DNA from: Modestobacter sp. VKM Ac-2985
GTDB lineage: Bacteria; Actinomycetota; Actinomycetes; Mycobacteriales; Geodermatophilaceae
Length of the DNA: 64,000 bases
Direction: 5' to 3'
NCBI RefSeq assembly: GCF_026967925.1
Contig: NZ_JAPVBI010000003.1
Location: 561,070-625,069 of the forward strand
The notes under the pieces are model-generated. The model did not search any database, was not told the origin of the DNA, and saw nothing but the letters and a program-made list of their open reading frames with translations. The number at the start of each line of letters is the position of its first letter. Positions within the stretch are counted from its first letter, which is position 1. Made by a program: the position numbers and the translations under genes. Of this stretch, positions 25,817-33,441 are shown piece after piece.

Positions 25817-25843
25817 GAGTAGTTAGCTCCGAGCAAACTACTC
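25817..25843. promoter_or_regulatory. MarR operator between marR and the RND pump gene
   Basis: A 27-bp inverted repeat: arm GAGTAGTTAGCTC at 25817-25829, a central C, and arm GAGCAAACTACTC at 25831-25843. Twelve of 13 arm positions pair. It is the only AT-richer patch in the 117-bp divergent region. Confidence 0.75.
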
Positions 25844-25876
25844 TCCACGCCGACGACCCTCTTGGAGGAGGCGACG

Positions 25877-26386
25877 ATGACCACCGAGCCCGCTCTGCCC
25901 GATCCCGAGGACGTGCCCGACGACTGGCCCGAGGGCTGGCGTGACCTCCCCAGCGAGGTGCTGGCGGTGCTGTGCCTCGGCGCGCAGGTCGGCGACTACA
26001 GCATGCGCCGCCGCCTCGGGCCGCTGCTGGACACCCCGCTCACCCTCCAGCAGCTGCGGGGGCTGACCTTCCTGGTGATCGAGGAGTCGATGACCCCGCA
26101 GCACCTCAGCGAGCTGCTGGAGGTGAGCCCGGCGACCATCACCGGCCTGGTCGACCGGCTGGTCCGCGCCGGCATGGTCGACCGGACACCGGACAGCCGG
26201 GACGGCCGGGGCCGGGTGCTCACCCCCACCCGGGCCGGAGCCCGGGTGGTCCGGCAGCTGATGGCCTCGGACGTGGAGACCGACGCCGCCGTGCTGCAGG
26301 CGCTGCGCCCGGCCGAGCTCGCCGCGCTCCAGGAGGGGCTCGCCGGCGTCCTGCGGGTCCTGCGCGCCCAGGACGACGAGGGCTGA
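25877..26386 (+). CDS. MarR family transcriptional regulator
   Basis: 169 aa. The winged helix-turn-helix spans about residues 55-125: LTLQQLRGLTFLVIEES, MTPQHLSELLEVSPATITGLVDRLVRAGMVDR, then the wing DSRDGRGRVLTPT. Flanking helices would form the dimer. The N-terminus is acidic and Pro-rich. ATG 25877 has GGAGGAGG upstream; an earlier ATG at 25862 overlaps that site and is less likely. MarR proteins lose DNA binding on meeting phenolics or drugs, so it likely de-represses the divergent RND pump. Confidence 0.92.
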   Translation: MTTEPALPDPEDVPDDWPEGWRDLPSEVLAVLCLGAQVGDYSMRRRLGPLLDTPLTLQQLRGLTFLVIEESMTPQHLSELLEVSPATITGLVDRLVRAGMVDRTPDSRDGRGRVLTPTRAGARVVRQLMASDVETDAAVLQALRPAELAALQEGLAGVLRVLRAQDDEG

Positions 26387-26410
26387 TCCGACCCCGCCCC
26401 TCGCGACCGG

Positions 26411-26827
26411 TCAGGCGGTGCGCGCCTCCAGCAGCGCGGTCATCTCCGGCAGGTCGAAGAACTGCGCCGTCGCCCGGGCACTGGGCTGGCCGTGGTCCGG
26501 GTCGGCCCCAGCGGCCAGCAGGTGGCGCACCGTCTCGGCCGACTGCTTGAAGACGGCGGCGGCCAGCGCCGTCTGCCCCCGGTCGTTCACCCGGGCGTGG
26601 TCCGCCCCGCGCTCCAGCAGGGCCGCCACCGTCGACGCCCGGCCCTGGTAGGCGGAGAGGATGAGCAGCGTGTCGCCCTTGTCGTTCGTGAGGTTGGCCG
26701 GCACCCCGGCGTCGAGGTAGTCCACCAGCTGCTCGGTGTCGCCCTCCCGCGCCAGGTCGAAGACCTTCGCGGCGAGCGCGATGACGCCCGGGTCGATGGG
26801 CTGCTGAGGAGGCTGCGGCTCGGTCAC
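26411..26827 (-). CDS. Ankyrin repeat protein
   Basis: 138 aa with three to four ankyrin repeats, for example LAREGDTEQLVDYLDAGVPAN, NDKGDTLLILSAYQGRASTV, ERGADHARVNDRGQTALAAA and LLAAGADPD. No signal peptide or membrane segment. It would be a protein-interaction module; the partner is unknown. In many bacteria such genes sit next to catalase, but here the catalase is 10 kb away. The GTG start has TACGCT 7 nt upstream and no Shine-Dalgarno. It reads in the same direction as the hydrolase gene upstream, 43 bp away. Confidence 0.88.
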   Translation of the reverse strand: MTEPQPPQQPIDPGVIALAAKVFDLAREGDTEQLVDYLDAGVPANLTNDKGDTLLILSAYQGRASTVAALLERGADHARVNDRGQTALAAAVFKQSAETVRHLLAAGADPDHGQPSARATAQFFDLPEMTALLEARTA

Positions 26828-26870
26828 GCCACCGAGCGTAGGGGCCCGGCGGCGTGACCCGGCCGTCAGT

Positions 26871-27623
26871 TCAGGAGCGGCTCACCCGGTCGGCCAGGGC
26901 GAGCACGTGCCGCCAGGCGTCCTGGCAGGCCTCGGTCCACTCGGCGGAGGACCGGTCGAAGAACGAGTGCGGCGCCCCCTCGTAGACGACCTCGTCGACG
27001 TCGGCCCCGGCCGCGCGCATCCGGGCGGCCAGCTCCCGCTGCTCGGCCACCGGGGTGGCGCTGTCCGCCCCGGCGATGATCATGACGACCGGCTTCTGGG
27101 CGCCGTCCGCAGCGTCGCCCACCAGGCTCGGCCGGCCGTAGAACCCCGCACTGCCGGCCAGGTCCAGGTCGCCGGCCGACTGGCGCCAGGCGTGGCTGCC
27201 ACCGAAGCAGAACCCCACGGTCACCACCGGCAGCGCCGGGTCGGTGCGGCTGCGCAGGTACTCGATCCCGGCGGTGGTGTCCGCGTCCACGCCGGCCGGC
27301 GTGGTCTGCGGGATGTGCGCCTGCCAGTCGAAGTCCTCCTCGCGGGTGCCGTTCTCGGCGATCCCCGCCGTGCGGCCGAACCAGTCGACGGCAACCGCGG
27401 CCAGCCCCGCCTCGGCGAACCGCTCGGCCAGGGCGACGTAGTAGGGGTGGAGGCCCCGGATGTCGGGGAGGAGGACCACCCCGGCGCGCGGGGCGGTGGC
27501 CGGCGCGGCGTAGGCGGCGGAGAACCGGGTGCCGTCGGCGGCGGTCAGCGTGAGGGTGCCCCGTTCCGCGACGGGCCCGACGGTGGGCGGCGCGGGCGGG
27601 CGGCTGTCGTGGTCGTGGCACAT
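26871..27623 (-). CDS. Dienelactone hydrolase family protein
   Basis: 250 aa alpha/beta hydrolase. The catalytic triad is visible: Cys139 in VGFCFGG, Asp187 in IAGAD and His219 in GAPHSFFDR. VVLLPDIRGLHPYY and VDWFGRT are usual for the family. The N-terminus MCHDHDSRPP with several His/Cys/Asp is odd and could bind metal. Carboxymethylenebutenolidase acts in catechol ortho-cleavage, but many homologues have other substrates. ATG 27623 is chosen because the upstream extension is repetitive and encodes the tandem repeat at 27652. Confidence 0.9.
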   Translation of the reverse strand: MCHDHDSRPPAPPTVGPVAERGTLTLTAADGTRFSAAYAAPATAPRAGVVLLPDIRGLHPYYVALAERFAEAGLAAVAVDWFGRTAGIAENGTREEDFDWQAHIPQTTPAGVDADTTAGIEYLRSRTDPALPVVTVGFCFGGSHAWRQSAGDLDLAGSAGFYGRPSLVGDAADGAQKPVVMIIAGADSATPVAEQRELAARMRAAGADVDEVVYEGAPHSFFDRSSAEWTEACQDAWRHVLALADRVSRS

Positions 27624-27651
27624 GCCGACGTGTCTACCGCCGCCCTGTGCA

Positions 27652-27689
27652 GCGCGCAGCGGGAGTGTCCCTGCGGCGCGCAGCGGGAG
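27652..27689. repeat. 24-bp-period tandem duplication
   Basis: GCGCGCAGCGGGAG occurs at 27652-27665 and again at 27676-27689, 24 bp apart, with partly matching spacers. It lies in the 67-bp gap between two genes read leftward. Likely a slippage duplication; no role is evident. Confidence 0.6.
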
Positions 27690-27690
27690 C

Positions 27691-28290
27691 TCAGCCCCGG
27701 TCGTCCTTGCCGCCGGTGTCGCCGCCCCCGCCGTCCCCGTTGCCGTTGTCGGCGGCGTGGTCCGGTGCGCTCGGGTCGCCACCGAAGACGCTCGCCGCGA
27801 CGTCCCGGCGCACCTCGGTGGCCCAGTCGTGCTGGCGGTTGGCCTGCTGGATCAGCCGGTCGAGCAGGGCGGCGTCGATCCGGCTGTCCACGGTGGCGGC
27901 GATCCGCAACGTCTCCAGGCCGCTGCGCTTGCCCCGCACCGCGGAGGCGAGGAACTCGAACTCGACCAGGTCGCTGGACGGGGACCGGCTGAGCAGGTGC
28001 CCGTTCAGCTTCGCCCGGCTCGCCTTCTCCGCGATCCAGGTGGCCACCTGCTTGTACTGGCGCACCGGGAAGCCCAGCGCCTGCGCGACCCCGGTGATCG
28101 CGGCCTTCTCCTCACGGAGCTCGTCGAGCAGCTGGCGGAGGGGCTGCTCGCGCTCCGTCCCGCGGTGCACCCCGATCATCCGGGAGACCAGCTCGATGCC
28201 ACCGGCGGCCGCAGCGAGGTGGTCGTTGACGTAGACGGCCAGCAGCTCTGGGTGGGACACGGAACTGGTCGGTGCCGGGGTCTGGGTCAC
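27691..28290 (-). CDS. Hypothetical mostly helical protein
   Basis: 199 aa from GTG 28290, which has AGGAG 8 nt upstream. I do not recognise the family. The first 165 residues predict long amphipathic helices (PELLAVYVNDHLAAAAGGIELVS, LRQLLDELREEKAAITGVAQAL, LIQQANRQHDWATEVRRDVAA), like a four-helix bundle; a few Glu/His pairs could bind metal, but this is speculation. The C-terminus is Gly/Asp/Asn-rich and disordered. No signal or membrane segment. Confidence 0.75.
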   Translation of the reverse strand: MTQTPAPTSSVSHPELLAVYVNDHLAAAAGGIELVSRMIGVHRGTEREQPLRQLLDELREEKAAITGVAQALGFPVRQYKQVATWIAEKASRAKLNGHLLSRSPSSDLVEFEFLASAVRGKRSGLETLRIAATVDSRIDAALLDRLIQQANRQHDWATEVRRDVAASVFGGDPSAPDHAADNGNGDGGGGDTGGKDDRG

Positions 28291-28379
28291 GGGTTCTCCT
28301 CGCAGGCAGGGCCGGTTTCCGGCCTCCCCATCATGTCCGGTGACCATCGGTTCGACACCCGGCCCCCTCGGGCGGGGGG

Positions 28380-28592
28380 TCAGCGGCGGTTCCGCCGGTT
28401 CCAGCTGGTCCACGAGTTGTCCCGGATGAAGGGGTTGACGACCTCGGCGTCCCGCCGGCCCTCCCGGACCTCGCGCCAGACGTCGGAGTGGTGCAGCGAG
28501 CGGGACCCGCGCCGGCGGGCCGAGTGGTCCATCCACCAGGCAGCCCCGAGCAGGAGGGTCACCGCGACGCCGACCGTCACCCAGAAGACCAT
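28380..28592 (-). CDS. Small single-pass membrane protein
   Basis: 70 aa. One N-terminal helix (about 3-22, VFWVTVGVAVTLLLGAAWWM) is followed by a strongly basic, Arg/Trp-rich cytoplasmic tail ending NRRNRR. By the positive-inside rule the tail is cytoplasmic. No family recognised. It stands 89 bp upstream of the helical protein on the same strand. Confidence 0.65.
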   Translation of the reverse strand: MVFWVTVGVAVTLLLGAAWWMDHSARRRGSRSLHHSDVWREVREGRRDAEVVNPFIRDNSWTSWNRRNRR

Positions 28593-28637
28593 GGCCCATC
28601 CTGACCGATCGGGGGGCTCCGTACCTCGATCGTCCGG

Positions 28638-28658
28638 ATCTCATCTGTGAGATAGCGT
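28638..28658 (+). promoter_or_regulatory. Palindrome overlapping the -10 box of the HTH-MurA gene
   Basis: ATCTCA (28638-28643) and TGAGAT (28648-28653) form a perfect inverted repeat with a 4-bp centre. The right arm runs into the -10-like TAGCGT at 28653-28658, which is 8 nt before the ATG. This fits an operator for the XRE-type domain encoded by the same gene. Confidence 0.55.
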
Positions 28659-28666
28659 GGCCCGCG

Positions 28667-30211
28667 ATGACGCTGACCGAGGAGACGACGACCCAGTCCC
28701 TGCGCCAGATCGGTGCGCTCGTCCGGGACGCCCGGCGCCACCACGGACTCACCCAGCAGCAGCTGGGCGAGCGCCTGGGCACCAGCCAGAGCGCGATCGC
28801 CCGGATCGAGCAGGGCAACCAGAACCTCACCCTGGAGCTGCTCGGCCGGCTGTCGGCCGCGCTGGACAGCGAGCTGATCACCGTCGGCCGCAGCGGCCCC
28901 ACCCACCTGCGGGTCAGCGGCGGCAGACCCCTGTCGGGCAGCGTCACGGTGAAGTCGTCGAAGAACGCAGCAGTGGCGCTGCTGTGCGCCGCGCTGCTCA
29001 ACCGCGGCCGGACGACGCTGCGCAACGTCTCCCGCATCGTCGAGGTCGACCGGATCCTGGACGTGCTGACCTCGATCGGTGTCTCCGCCACCTGGGACGC
29101 CGCCGGCCGGGACCTCACCCTCGTCGTCCCCGAACAGCTCGACCTCTCCGCCATCGACGCCGACGCGGCCCGTCGCACGCGCAGCATCATCATGTTCCTG
29201 GGGCCACTGCTGCACCGGGCCGAGGACTTCCGGCTCCCCTACGCCGGCGGCTGCGACCTGGGCACCCGCACCGTCGAGCCGCACATGATCGCGCTGCGCC
29301 CCTTCGGCCTGGAGGTCGAGGCGCACGCCGGGGAGTACCGGGCGACGGTGGCCCCGCCCGTGGCGCGGGACCGGACGATCGTGCTGACCGAGCGCGGGGA
29401 CACGGTGACGGAGAACGCGCTGCTGGCCGCCGCCCGGCACGACGGGACGACCACGATCCGCAACGCCAGCCCGAACTACATGGTCCAGGACCTCTGCCTG
29501 TACCTGGAGCTGCTCGGCGTGCAGATCGAGGGCTTCGGGACCACGACCCTGGTGGTCACCGGCAAGCCCGTGCTCGACGCCGACGTCGACTACCCGCTCT
29601 CGGAGGACCCGGTGGAGGCGATGAGCCTGCTGACCGCCGGGATCGTCACCGGCTCGGAGCTCACCGTGCGCCGGGCGCCGATCGAGTTCCTGGAGATCGA
29701 GCTGGCGATCCTCGGCGAGATGGGGCTGCAGTTCGACCTGTCCCCGGAGTACCCGGCCGACAACGGGCGCACCCGGCTCGTCGACATCACCCTGCACCCC
29801 TCCCAGCTGCGGGCGCCCATCGACAAGGTGCACCCGATGCCCTTCCCGGGGCTCAACATCGACAACCTGCCCTTCTTCGCGGTGATCGCCGCGACGGCCA
29901 CGGGCAGCACGCTGATCCACGACTGGGTCTACGACAACCGGGCGATCCACCTCTCCGACCTGACCCGGCTGGGCGCCGACGTGCGGCTGCTCGACCCGCA
30001 CCGGGTGCTGGTGGAGGGGCCGACGCGCTGGTCGGCAGCGGAGATCGTCTGCCCGCCCGCGCTGCGCCCGGCGGTCTGCATCCTGCTGGCGATGCTGGCG
30101 GCCAAGGGCGACTCGGTGCTGCGCAACGTGGACATCATCGCCCGCGGCTACGAGCAGCTCTACGAGCGACTGGTCGAGATGGGCGCCCAGATCGAGGTCT
30201 TCACCGACTGA
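28667..30211 (+). CDS. XRE helix-turn-helix fused to MurA-like enolpyruvyl transferase
   Basis: 514 aa. Residues about 13-70 are an XRE/Cro-type HTH (IGALVRDARRHHGLTQQQL, then TSQSAIARIEQGN). Residues about 80-514 are a full UDP-GlcNAc enolpyruvyl transferase barrel. Active-site features match MurA: Lys99-Asn100 (KNAA), Cys196 in AGGCDLGTR at the right distance for the PEP-binding Cys, and DNRAIHLSDLTRLGA with the late Arg. The Asp loop is altered to PGLNIDNLPF. It may be an active second MurA, or a regulator that senses cell-wall precursors through the enzyme fold. Leaderless-type start. A terminator follows. Confidence 0.88.
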   Translation: MTLTEETTTQSLRQIGALVRDARRHHGLTQQQLGERLGTSQSAIARIEQGNQNLTLELLGRLSAALDSELITVGRSGPTHLRVSGGRPLSGSVTVKSSKNAAVALLCAALLNRGRTTLRNVSRIVEVDRILDVLTSIGVSATWDAAGRDLTLVVPEQLDLSAIDADAARRTRSIIMFLGPLLHRAEDFRLPYAGGCDLGTRTVEPHMIALRPFGLEVEAHAGEYRATVAPPVARDRTIVLTERGDTVTENALLAAARHDGTTTIRNASPNYMVQDLCLYLELLGVQIEGFGTTTLVVTGKPVLDADVDYPLSEDPVEAMSLLTAGIVTGSELTVRRAPIEFLEIELAILGEMGLQFDLSPEYPADNGRTRLVDITLHPSQLRAPIDKVHPMPFPGLNIDNLPFFAVIAATATGSTLIHDWVYDNRAIHLSDLTRLGADVRLLDPHRVLVEGPTRWSAAEIVCPPALRPAVCILLAMLAAKGDSVLRNVDIIARGYEQLYERLVEMGAQIEVFTD

Positions 30212-30218
30212 GAACGGA

Positions 30219-30242
30219 CCACCAGAATGGCCATTCTGGTGG
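30219..30242. terminator. Palindromic hairpin between convergent genes
   Basis: A perfect 24-nt palindrome (CCACCAGAATGG and its complement) lies 8 bp after the HTH-MurA stop and 8 bp before the stop of the leftward gene; flanking GAGAACGG/CCGCTCTC extends the stem loosely. It can also be a dyad binding site. Confidence 0.7.
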
Positions 30243-30249
30243 CCCGCTC

Positions 30250-30792
30250 TCAGTCGCGGAGGAGGACCGCGACGCCGACGCAGCCGAGGGCCCAGAGGCC
30301 GCTGGCCAGCGTGCCGATGATGAACCGCTCGGACGCGACCGGTGCCTTCAGCTCGTTGAACCGGCCGAGCCCCTTCACCGCGATCAGCACGGCGAGCCCC
30401 TCGGCGAACCCGGCCAGCACGGTGACCGCGATGGCGGTGCGCTCCAGCACGCCGATCCAGGCGCCACCCCGGAGCACCTCCGGGTCCGAGGCGCGCCGCC
30501 GCCCCGGCACCCGGTCGGGGTCGGCGGCCCGGAGGACGGCGGTGGCCACCGGACCCCCGCCCAGCGCGGCCGAGGCGACCGCCAGCAACTGACCGCCGAT
30601 CGCCACCCCGTCCCCGACCCGGCCCGCCCGCCAGGCGAGCGCGGCTGCGGTGCCCAGCAGCAGCACCAGCAGCACCCCGCCGAAGCGGCTGTCCCGCCGG
30701 TCGCTCTGCGGGGTCAGCGCTCCTCCGGCCAGGACCAGGACACCGAGGACCACGAGGGCGGCGATGCCCATCCCACCGCCCACTTCGCTCAT
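30250..30792 (-). CDS. Small integral membrane protein linked to SatD-like gene
   Basis: 180 aa with four likely membrane helices (about 6-22, 33-52, 57-78 and a C-terminal pair near 115-180, LERTAIAVTVLAGFAEGLAVLIAVKGL and IIGTLASGLWALGCVGVAVLL). The middle loop is Arg/Asp-rich. The ATG overlaps the stop of the SatD-like gene by 4 bp (ATGA). No catalytic motif is evident. The pairing of a SatD-like DNA-binding protein with a small membrane protein suggests a two-part system, function unknown. Confidence 0.75.
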   Translation of the reverse strand: MSEVGGGMGIAALVVLGVLVLAGGALTPQSDRRDSRFGGVLLVLLLGTAAALAWRAGRVGDGVAIGGQLLAVASAALGGGPVATAVLRAADPDRVPGRRRASDPEVLRGGAWIGVLERTAIAVTVLAGFAEGLAVLIAVKGLGRFNELKAPVASERFIIGTLASGLWALGCVGVAVLLRD

Positions 30793-31373
30793 CCCGCCGC
30801 CCGGGCCAGCAGACGGGCCGCCGTCGGGTGCAGGTCCCGCTCGACGTCCCACAGGCCGGCGCCCAGCCGCTGACCCACCGCCTGCCGGGTCACCCCGAGC
30901 TCGGTGGCCGCCTGGGCCTGGGTGCGCCCGGCCTCGACCAGCTCGATCGCCTCCCACGCCTGGTCGCTGCGCCGCTCGACCAGGACGGCCAGCGCGCTCA
31001 GCACCGCCTGCGCGTCGGCGGCCGACTCGGGTGCCGCCCCCCGCACGGCCAGCCGGACGGGACGGCGCTTGGCCGCCTCGACAGCGGCCCGGGCTGCCAC
31101 GAACGCCGGGCCCGCCCCCGCCCGGGTGCTGCCCGGCAGCGGCGTGTGCACCGGGCCGGCCCCGATCCCGACACTCCACCCCCCGTCCCGCAGCAGCCTG
31201 CGGACGACGCCGACCACCACCACCGGGTCGTCGAGCAGGCCCTGGAACTCGTCACCGGCGGTGCGCTCGAAGCGCAGCACGGTGGGCACGTCGGCGAGTG
31301 CGCTCAGCACCCCGGGCACCCGGTCCGGGTTGCTGCGGCTGTCCCGCTGGTCGACCGTGAGCACGAAGGGCAT
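30789..31373 (-). CDS. SatD-like protein with C-terminal helix-turn-helix
   Basis: 194 aa. The N-terminus LTVDQRDSRS, then RTAGDEFQGLLDD and GIGAGPVHTPL, fits the SatD family, whose fold resembles nucleotide cyclase domains. The C-terminal 50 residues, AGRTQAQAATELGVTRQAVGQRL, form an HTH like sigma region 4. So it is a putative DNA-binding sensor. An inverted repeat AGCTTGC-N10-GCAAGCT overlaps its predicted promoter, consistent with autoregulation. SatD was named from a Streptococcus acid-tolerance locus; the role here is unknown. Confidence 0.78.
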   Translation of the reverse strand: MPFVLTVDQRDSRSNPDRVPGVLSALADVPTVLRFERTAGDEFQGLLDDPVVVVGVVRRLLRDGGWSVGIGAGPVHTPLPGSTRAGAGPAFVAARAAVEAAKRRPVRLAVRGAAPESAADAQAVLSALAVLVERRSDQAWEAIELVEAGRTQAQAATELGVTRQAVGQRLGAGLWDVERDLHPTAARLLARAAG

Positions 31374-31387
31374 GGCGCAAGCCCATC

Positions 31388-31411
31388 AGCTTGCACGAGT
31401 GAAAGCAAGCT
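31388..31411 (-). promoter_or_regulatory. Inverted repeat in the SatD-like gene promoter
   Basis: AGCTTGC (31388-31394) and GCAAGCT (31405-31411) are perfect 7-bp arms separated by 10 bp. On the minus strand a TTGCTT -35 box lies in one arm and a TGGGCT -10-like box sits 6 nt before the ATG at 31373. Confidence 0.5.
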
Positions 31412-31452
31412 CTTGACCTTGTCGGCGTGGCGGGCTGATCCGCAGCTTCTGG

Positions 31453-31917
31453 TCAGGACCCGGCCGGAGCCGGCGGGAAGCCACCGGTGGCGACCGGCCC
31501 CCACCGCTCGATCGTCACCCGGAGCAGCGCCTTGCCCTGGCGCTGCATCGCCGCCCGGTACTCGTCCCAGTCGGGGTGCTCACCGCTGATCGACCGGAAG
31601 TAGTCGACCAGCGGGTCGAGCGCCGCGGGCAGGTCCAACACCTCGGCCTGGCCGTCGACCTGCACCCAGGGGCCGTCGAAGTCGTCGGATAGCACGCAGA
31701 GCGAGACCCGGGGGTCGCGCCGGGCGTTGACCGCCTTGGCCCGCTGCGGGTAGGTGGAGACCACCACCCGCCCCTGGTCGTCGACGCCACAGGTCACCGG
31801 GGACAGCTGCGGGTTCCCGTCGCTGCGGCGGGTGAGCAGCAGTGCCTTGTGCCGGGGGCGCAGGAAGGCGAGCAGTTCGTCGCGGTCGACGCGGTCAGCG
31901 GTGGCGGTCTTCGGCAT
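31453..31917 (-). CDS. PPOX-class F420-dependent oxidoreductase
   Basis: 154 aa split-barrel flavin/deazaflavin protein. Typical stretches are LAFLRPRHKALLLTRRSDGNPQLSPVTCGVD, VVVSTYPQRAKAVNARRDPRVSLCVLSD and GPWVQVDGQAEVLDLP. The Lys-Ala-Asn-Arg pattern is usual for the F420-type subgroup, which is abundant in actinobacteria. The substrate is unknown. The ATG start has TAGGTT 6 nt upstream and no Shine-Dalgarno. It is divergent from the AI-2E transporter gene. Confidence 0.88.
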   Translation of the reverse strand: MPKTATADRVDRDELLAFLRPRHKALLLTRRSDGNPQLSPVTCGVDDQGRVVVSTYPQRAKAVNARRDPRVSLCVLSDDFDGPWVQVDGQAEVLDLPAALDPLVDYFRSISGEHPDWDEYRAAMQRQGKALLRVTIERWGPVATGGFPPAPAGS

Positions 31918-32032
31918 GCCGGGAACCTACGACGTGCCTCCGACCGTCCGCGCTCCGACGTCGGCCCGCACTCCGCACAGGATCACGTCCAGCCGATCGG
32001 TGGGACCCGGCCGGGTGTGCTGGGATCACACC

Positions 32033-33346
32033 ATGCCCGACGAACGCCACGCCGCCCCCGCCGCCGAGACCCCCGAGGACGAGCACGGCAGGGACACCGG
32101 CGCGAGCCGGGCCACCACCGACAGCGCACAGGAGACCGGCCCCGAGACCGACGAGAACGAGGTCGGCACCACCCGGGCGCCGATCCCCGGCCCGGAAAGG
32201 GCCCGGCGCCTGCAGGCCGCGAGCCGCCGGGTGGCGATCGTCTCGGGCGAGCTGATCCTCATCGTCATCGCCCTGCTCATCGTCGGGCGGGTCATCGGCG
32301 AGCTGTGGGTGGTCCTGCTCCCCGTCGTCCTCGCGCTGCTGTTCACCACCGTGCTGTGGCCGGTCACCCGCTTCCTGCGCGACCACGCCTGGCCTGCGGC
32401 GCTGGCCTCGCTGGTCGTCCTGCTGCTCTTCCTCGGCGCGTTCGGCGGGATCATCGCCGTCATCGCGCCCCAGGTGGTCGGCCAGGTCGAGGACGTCGCC
32501 GACGGCGTGACCGAGGGCCTGGAGCAGGTGCAGGACTACCTCGCCGGCCCGCCGTTCAACATCGACGACGAGCAGATCGGCAACGCCGTCAACTCCATCA
32601 TCGACTCGGTGCAGAGCAACGCGCAGAACATCGCCGGCTACGCCGTCACGACCGCGACCACGATCGGCGGCCTGCTGATCAACCTGGTGCTGGCCCTCGT
32701 GCTGACCTTCTTCTTCCTCAAGGACGGCCCGAGGTGGGTCCCGTGGCTGGCGGCGCAGACCGGCCCGCAGGCCGCCCCGCACGTCGCGGCGCTGTCGATG
32801 AAGACCTGGCGCACGCTGTCGGAGTTCATCCGCCAGCAGGCCATCGTCGGTTTCGTGGACGCCTTCTTCATCGGCGTCGGGCTGCTCGTGCTCGGCGTGC
32901 CGTTGGTGGTGCCGCTGGCCGTGCTGACCTTCTTCGGTGCGTTCATCCCGATCATCGGTGCCTTCGTCGCCGGGGGCTTCGCCGTCCTCATCGCGCTGGT
33001 CGACAGCGGCCTGACCACGGCGCTGATCGTCCTGGGGCTGATCATCGTGGTGCAGCAGATCGAGGGGAACGTGCTGCAGCCGATCCTGCAGGGCCGCGGA
33101 CTGAACCTGCACGCCGCCGTGGTGATCCTGGCGGTGACCGCCGGGGCCAGCCTGGCCGGGATCATCGGGGCGTTCCTGGCGGTGCCGGTGGCCGCGCTGA
33201 TCGCGGTCGCCTACCGCTACGGCCGCGACGTGCTGGACGGCAACAACCCCGAGGTCGACGACGACGGCATGCGAGGGCAGCTGACCCGCGACTCCTCCGG
33301 GACCCACCTGGTGCGTGAGCCGGCCGACTCGGCCGCCGACAGCTGA
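32033..33346 (+). CDS. AI-2E family transporter
   Basis: 437 aa. About 60 acidic N-terminal residues precede eight membrane helices. Family marks are LLPVVLALLFTTVLWPVTRFL, FFFLKDGPRWVPWL, IRQQAIVGFVDAFFIGVGLLVLGVPL and QQIEGNVLQPILQGRGLNLH. The family includes AI-2 exporters and Na+/H+ antiporters, so the cargo cannot be named. ATG 32033 is preceded by TGGGAT at 6 nt and no Shine-Dalgarno. The long Glu/Asp-rich N-terminus is longer than usual. Confidence 0.9.
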   Translation: MPDERHAAPAAETPEDEHGRDTGASRATTDSAQETGPETDENEVGTTRAPIPGPERARRLQAASRRVAIVSGELILIVIALLIVGRVIGELWVVLLPVVLALLFTTVLWPVTRFLRDHAWPAALASLVVLLLFLGAFGGIIAVIAPQVVGQVEDVADGVTEGLEQVQDYLAGPPFNIDDEQIGNAVNSIIDSVQSNAQNIAGYAVTTATTIGGLLINLVLALVLTFFFLKDGPRWVPWLAAQTGPQAAPHVAALSMKTWRTLSEFIRQQAIVGFVDAFFIGVGLLVLGVPLVVPLAVLTFFGAFIPIIGAFVAGGFAVLIALVDSGLTTALIVLGLIIVVQQIEGNVLQPILQGRGLNLHAAVVILAVTAGASLAGIIGAFLAVPVAALIAVAYRYGRDVLDGNNPEVDDDGMRGQLTRDSSGTHLVREPADSAADS

Positions 33347-33441
33347 CCACGCTCCCCCGGCCGGGGGACGATGGGAATGCACCGGCCGTCCGCGGGGCTG
33401 GTGACCACGTGCAGCCCGACCAGCCGTCAGGAGGACGCCCC

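Noticed and set aside
27691-29193. Long minus-strand frame extending the helical protein upstream to 29193
   Set aside because: The GTG at 28290 has AGGAG at proper spacing; the extension overlaps the membrane peptide and HTH-MurA genes on wrong codon bias.
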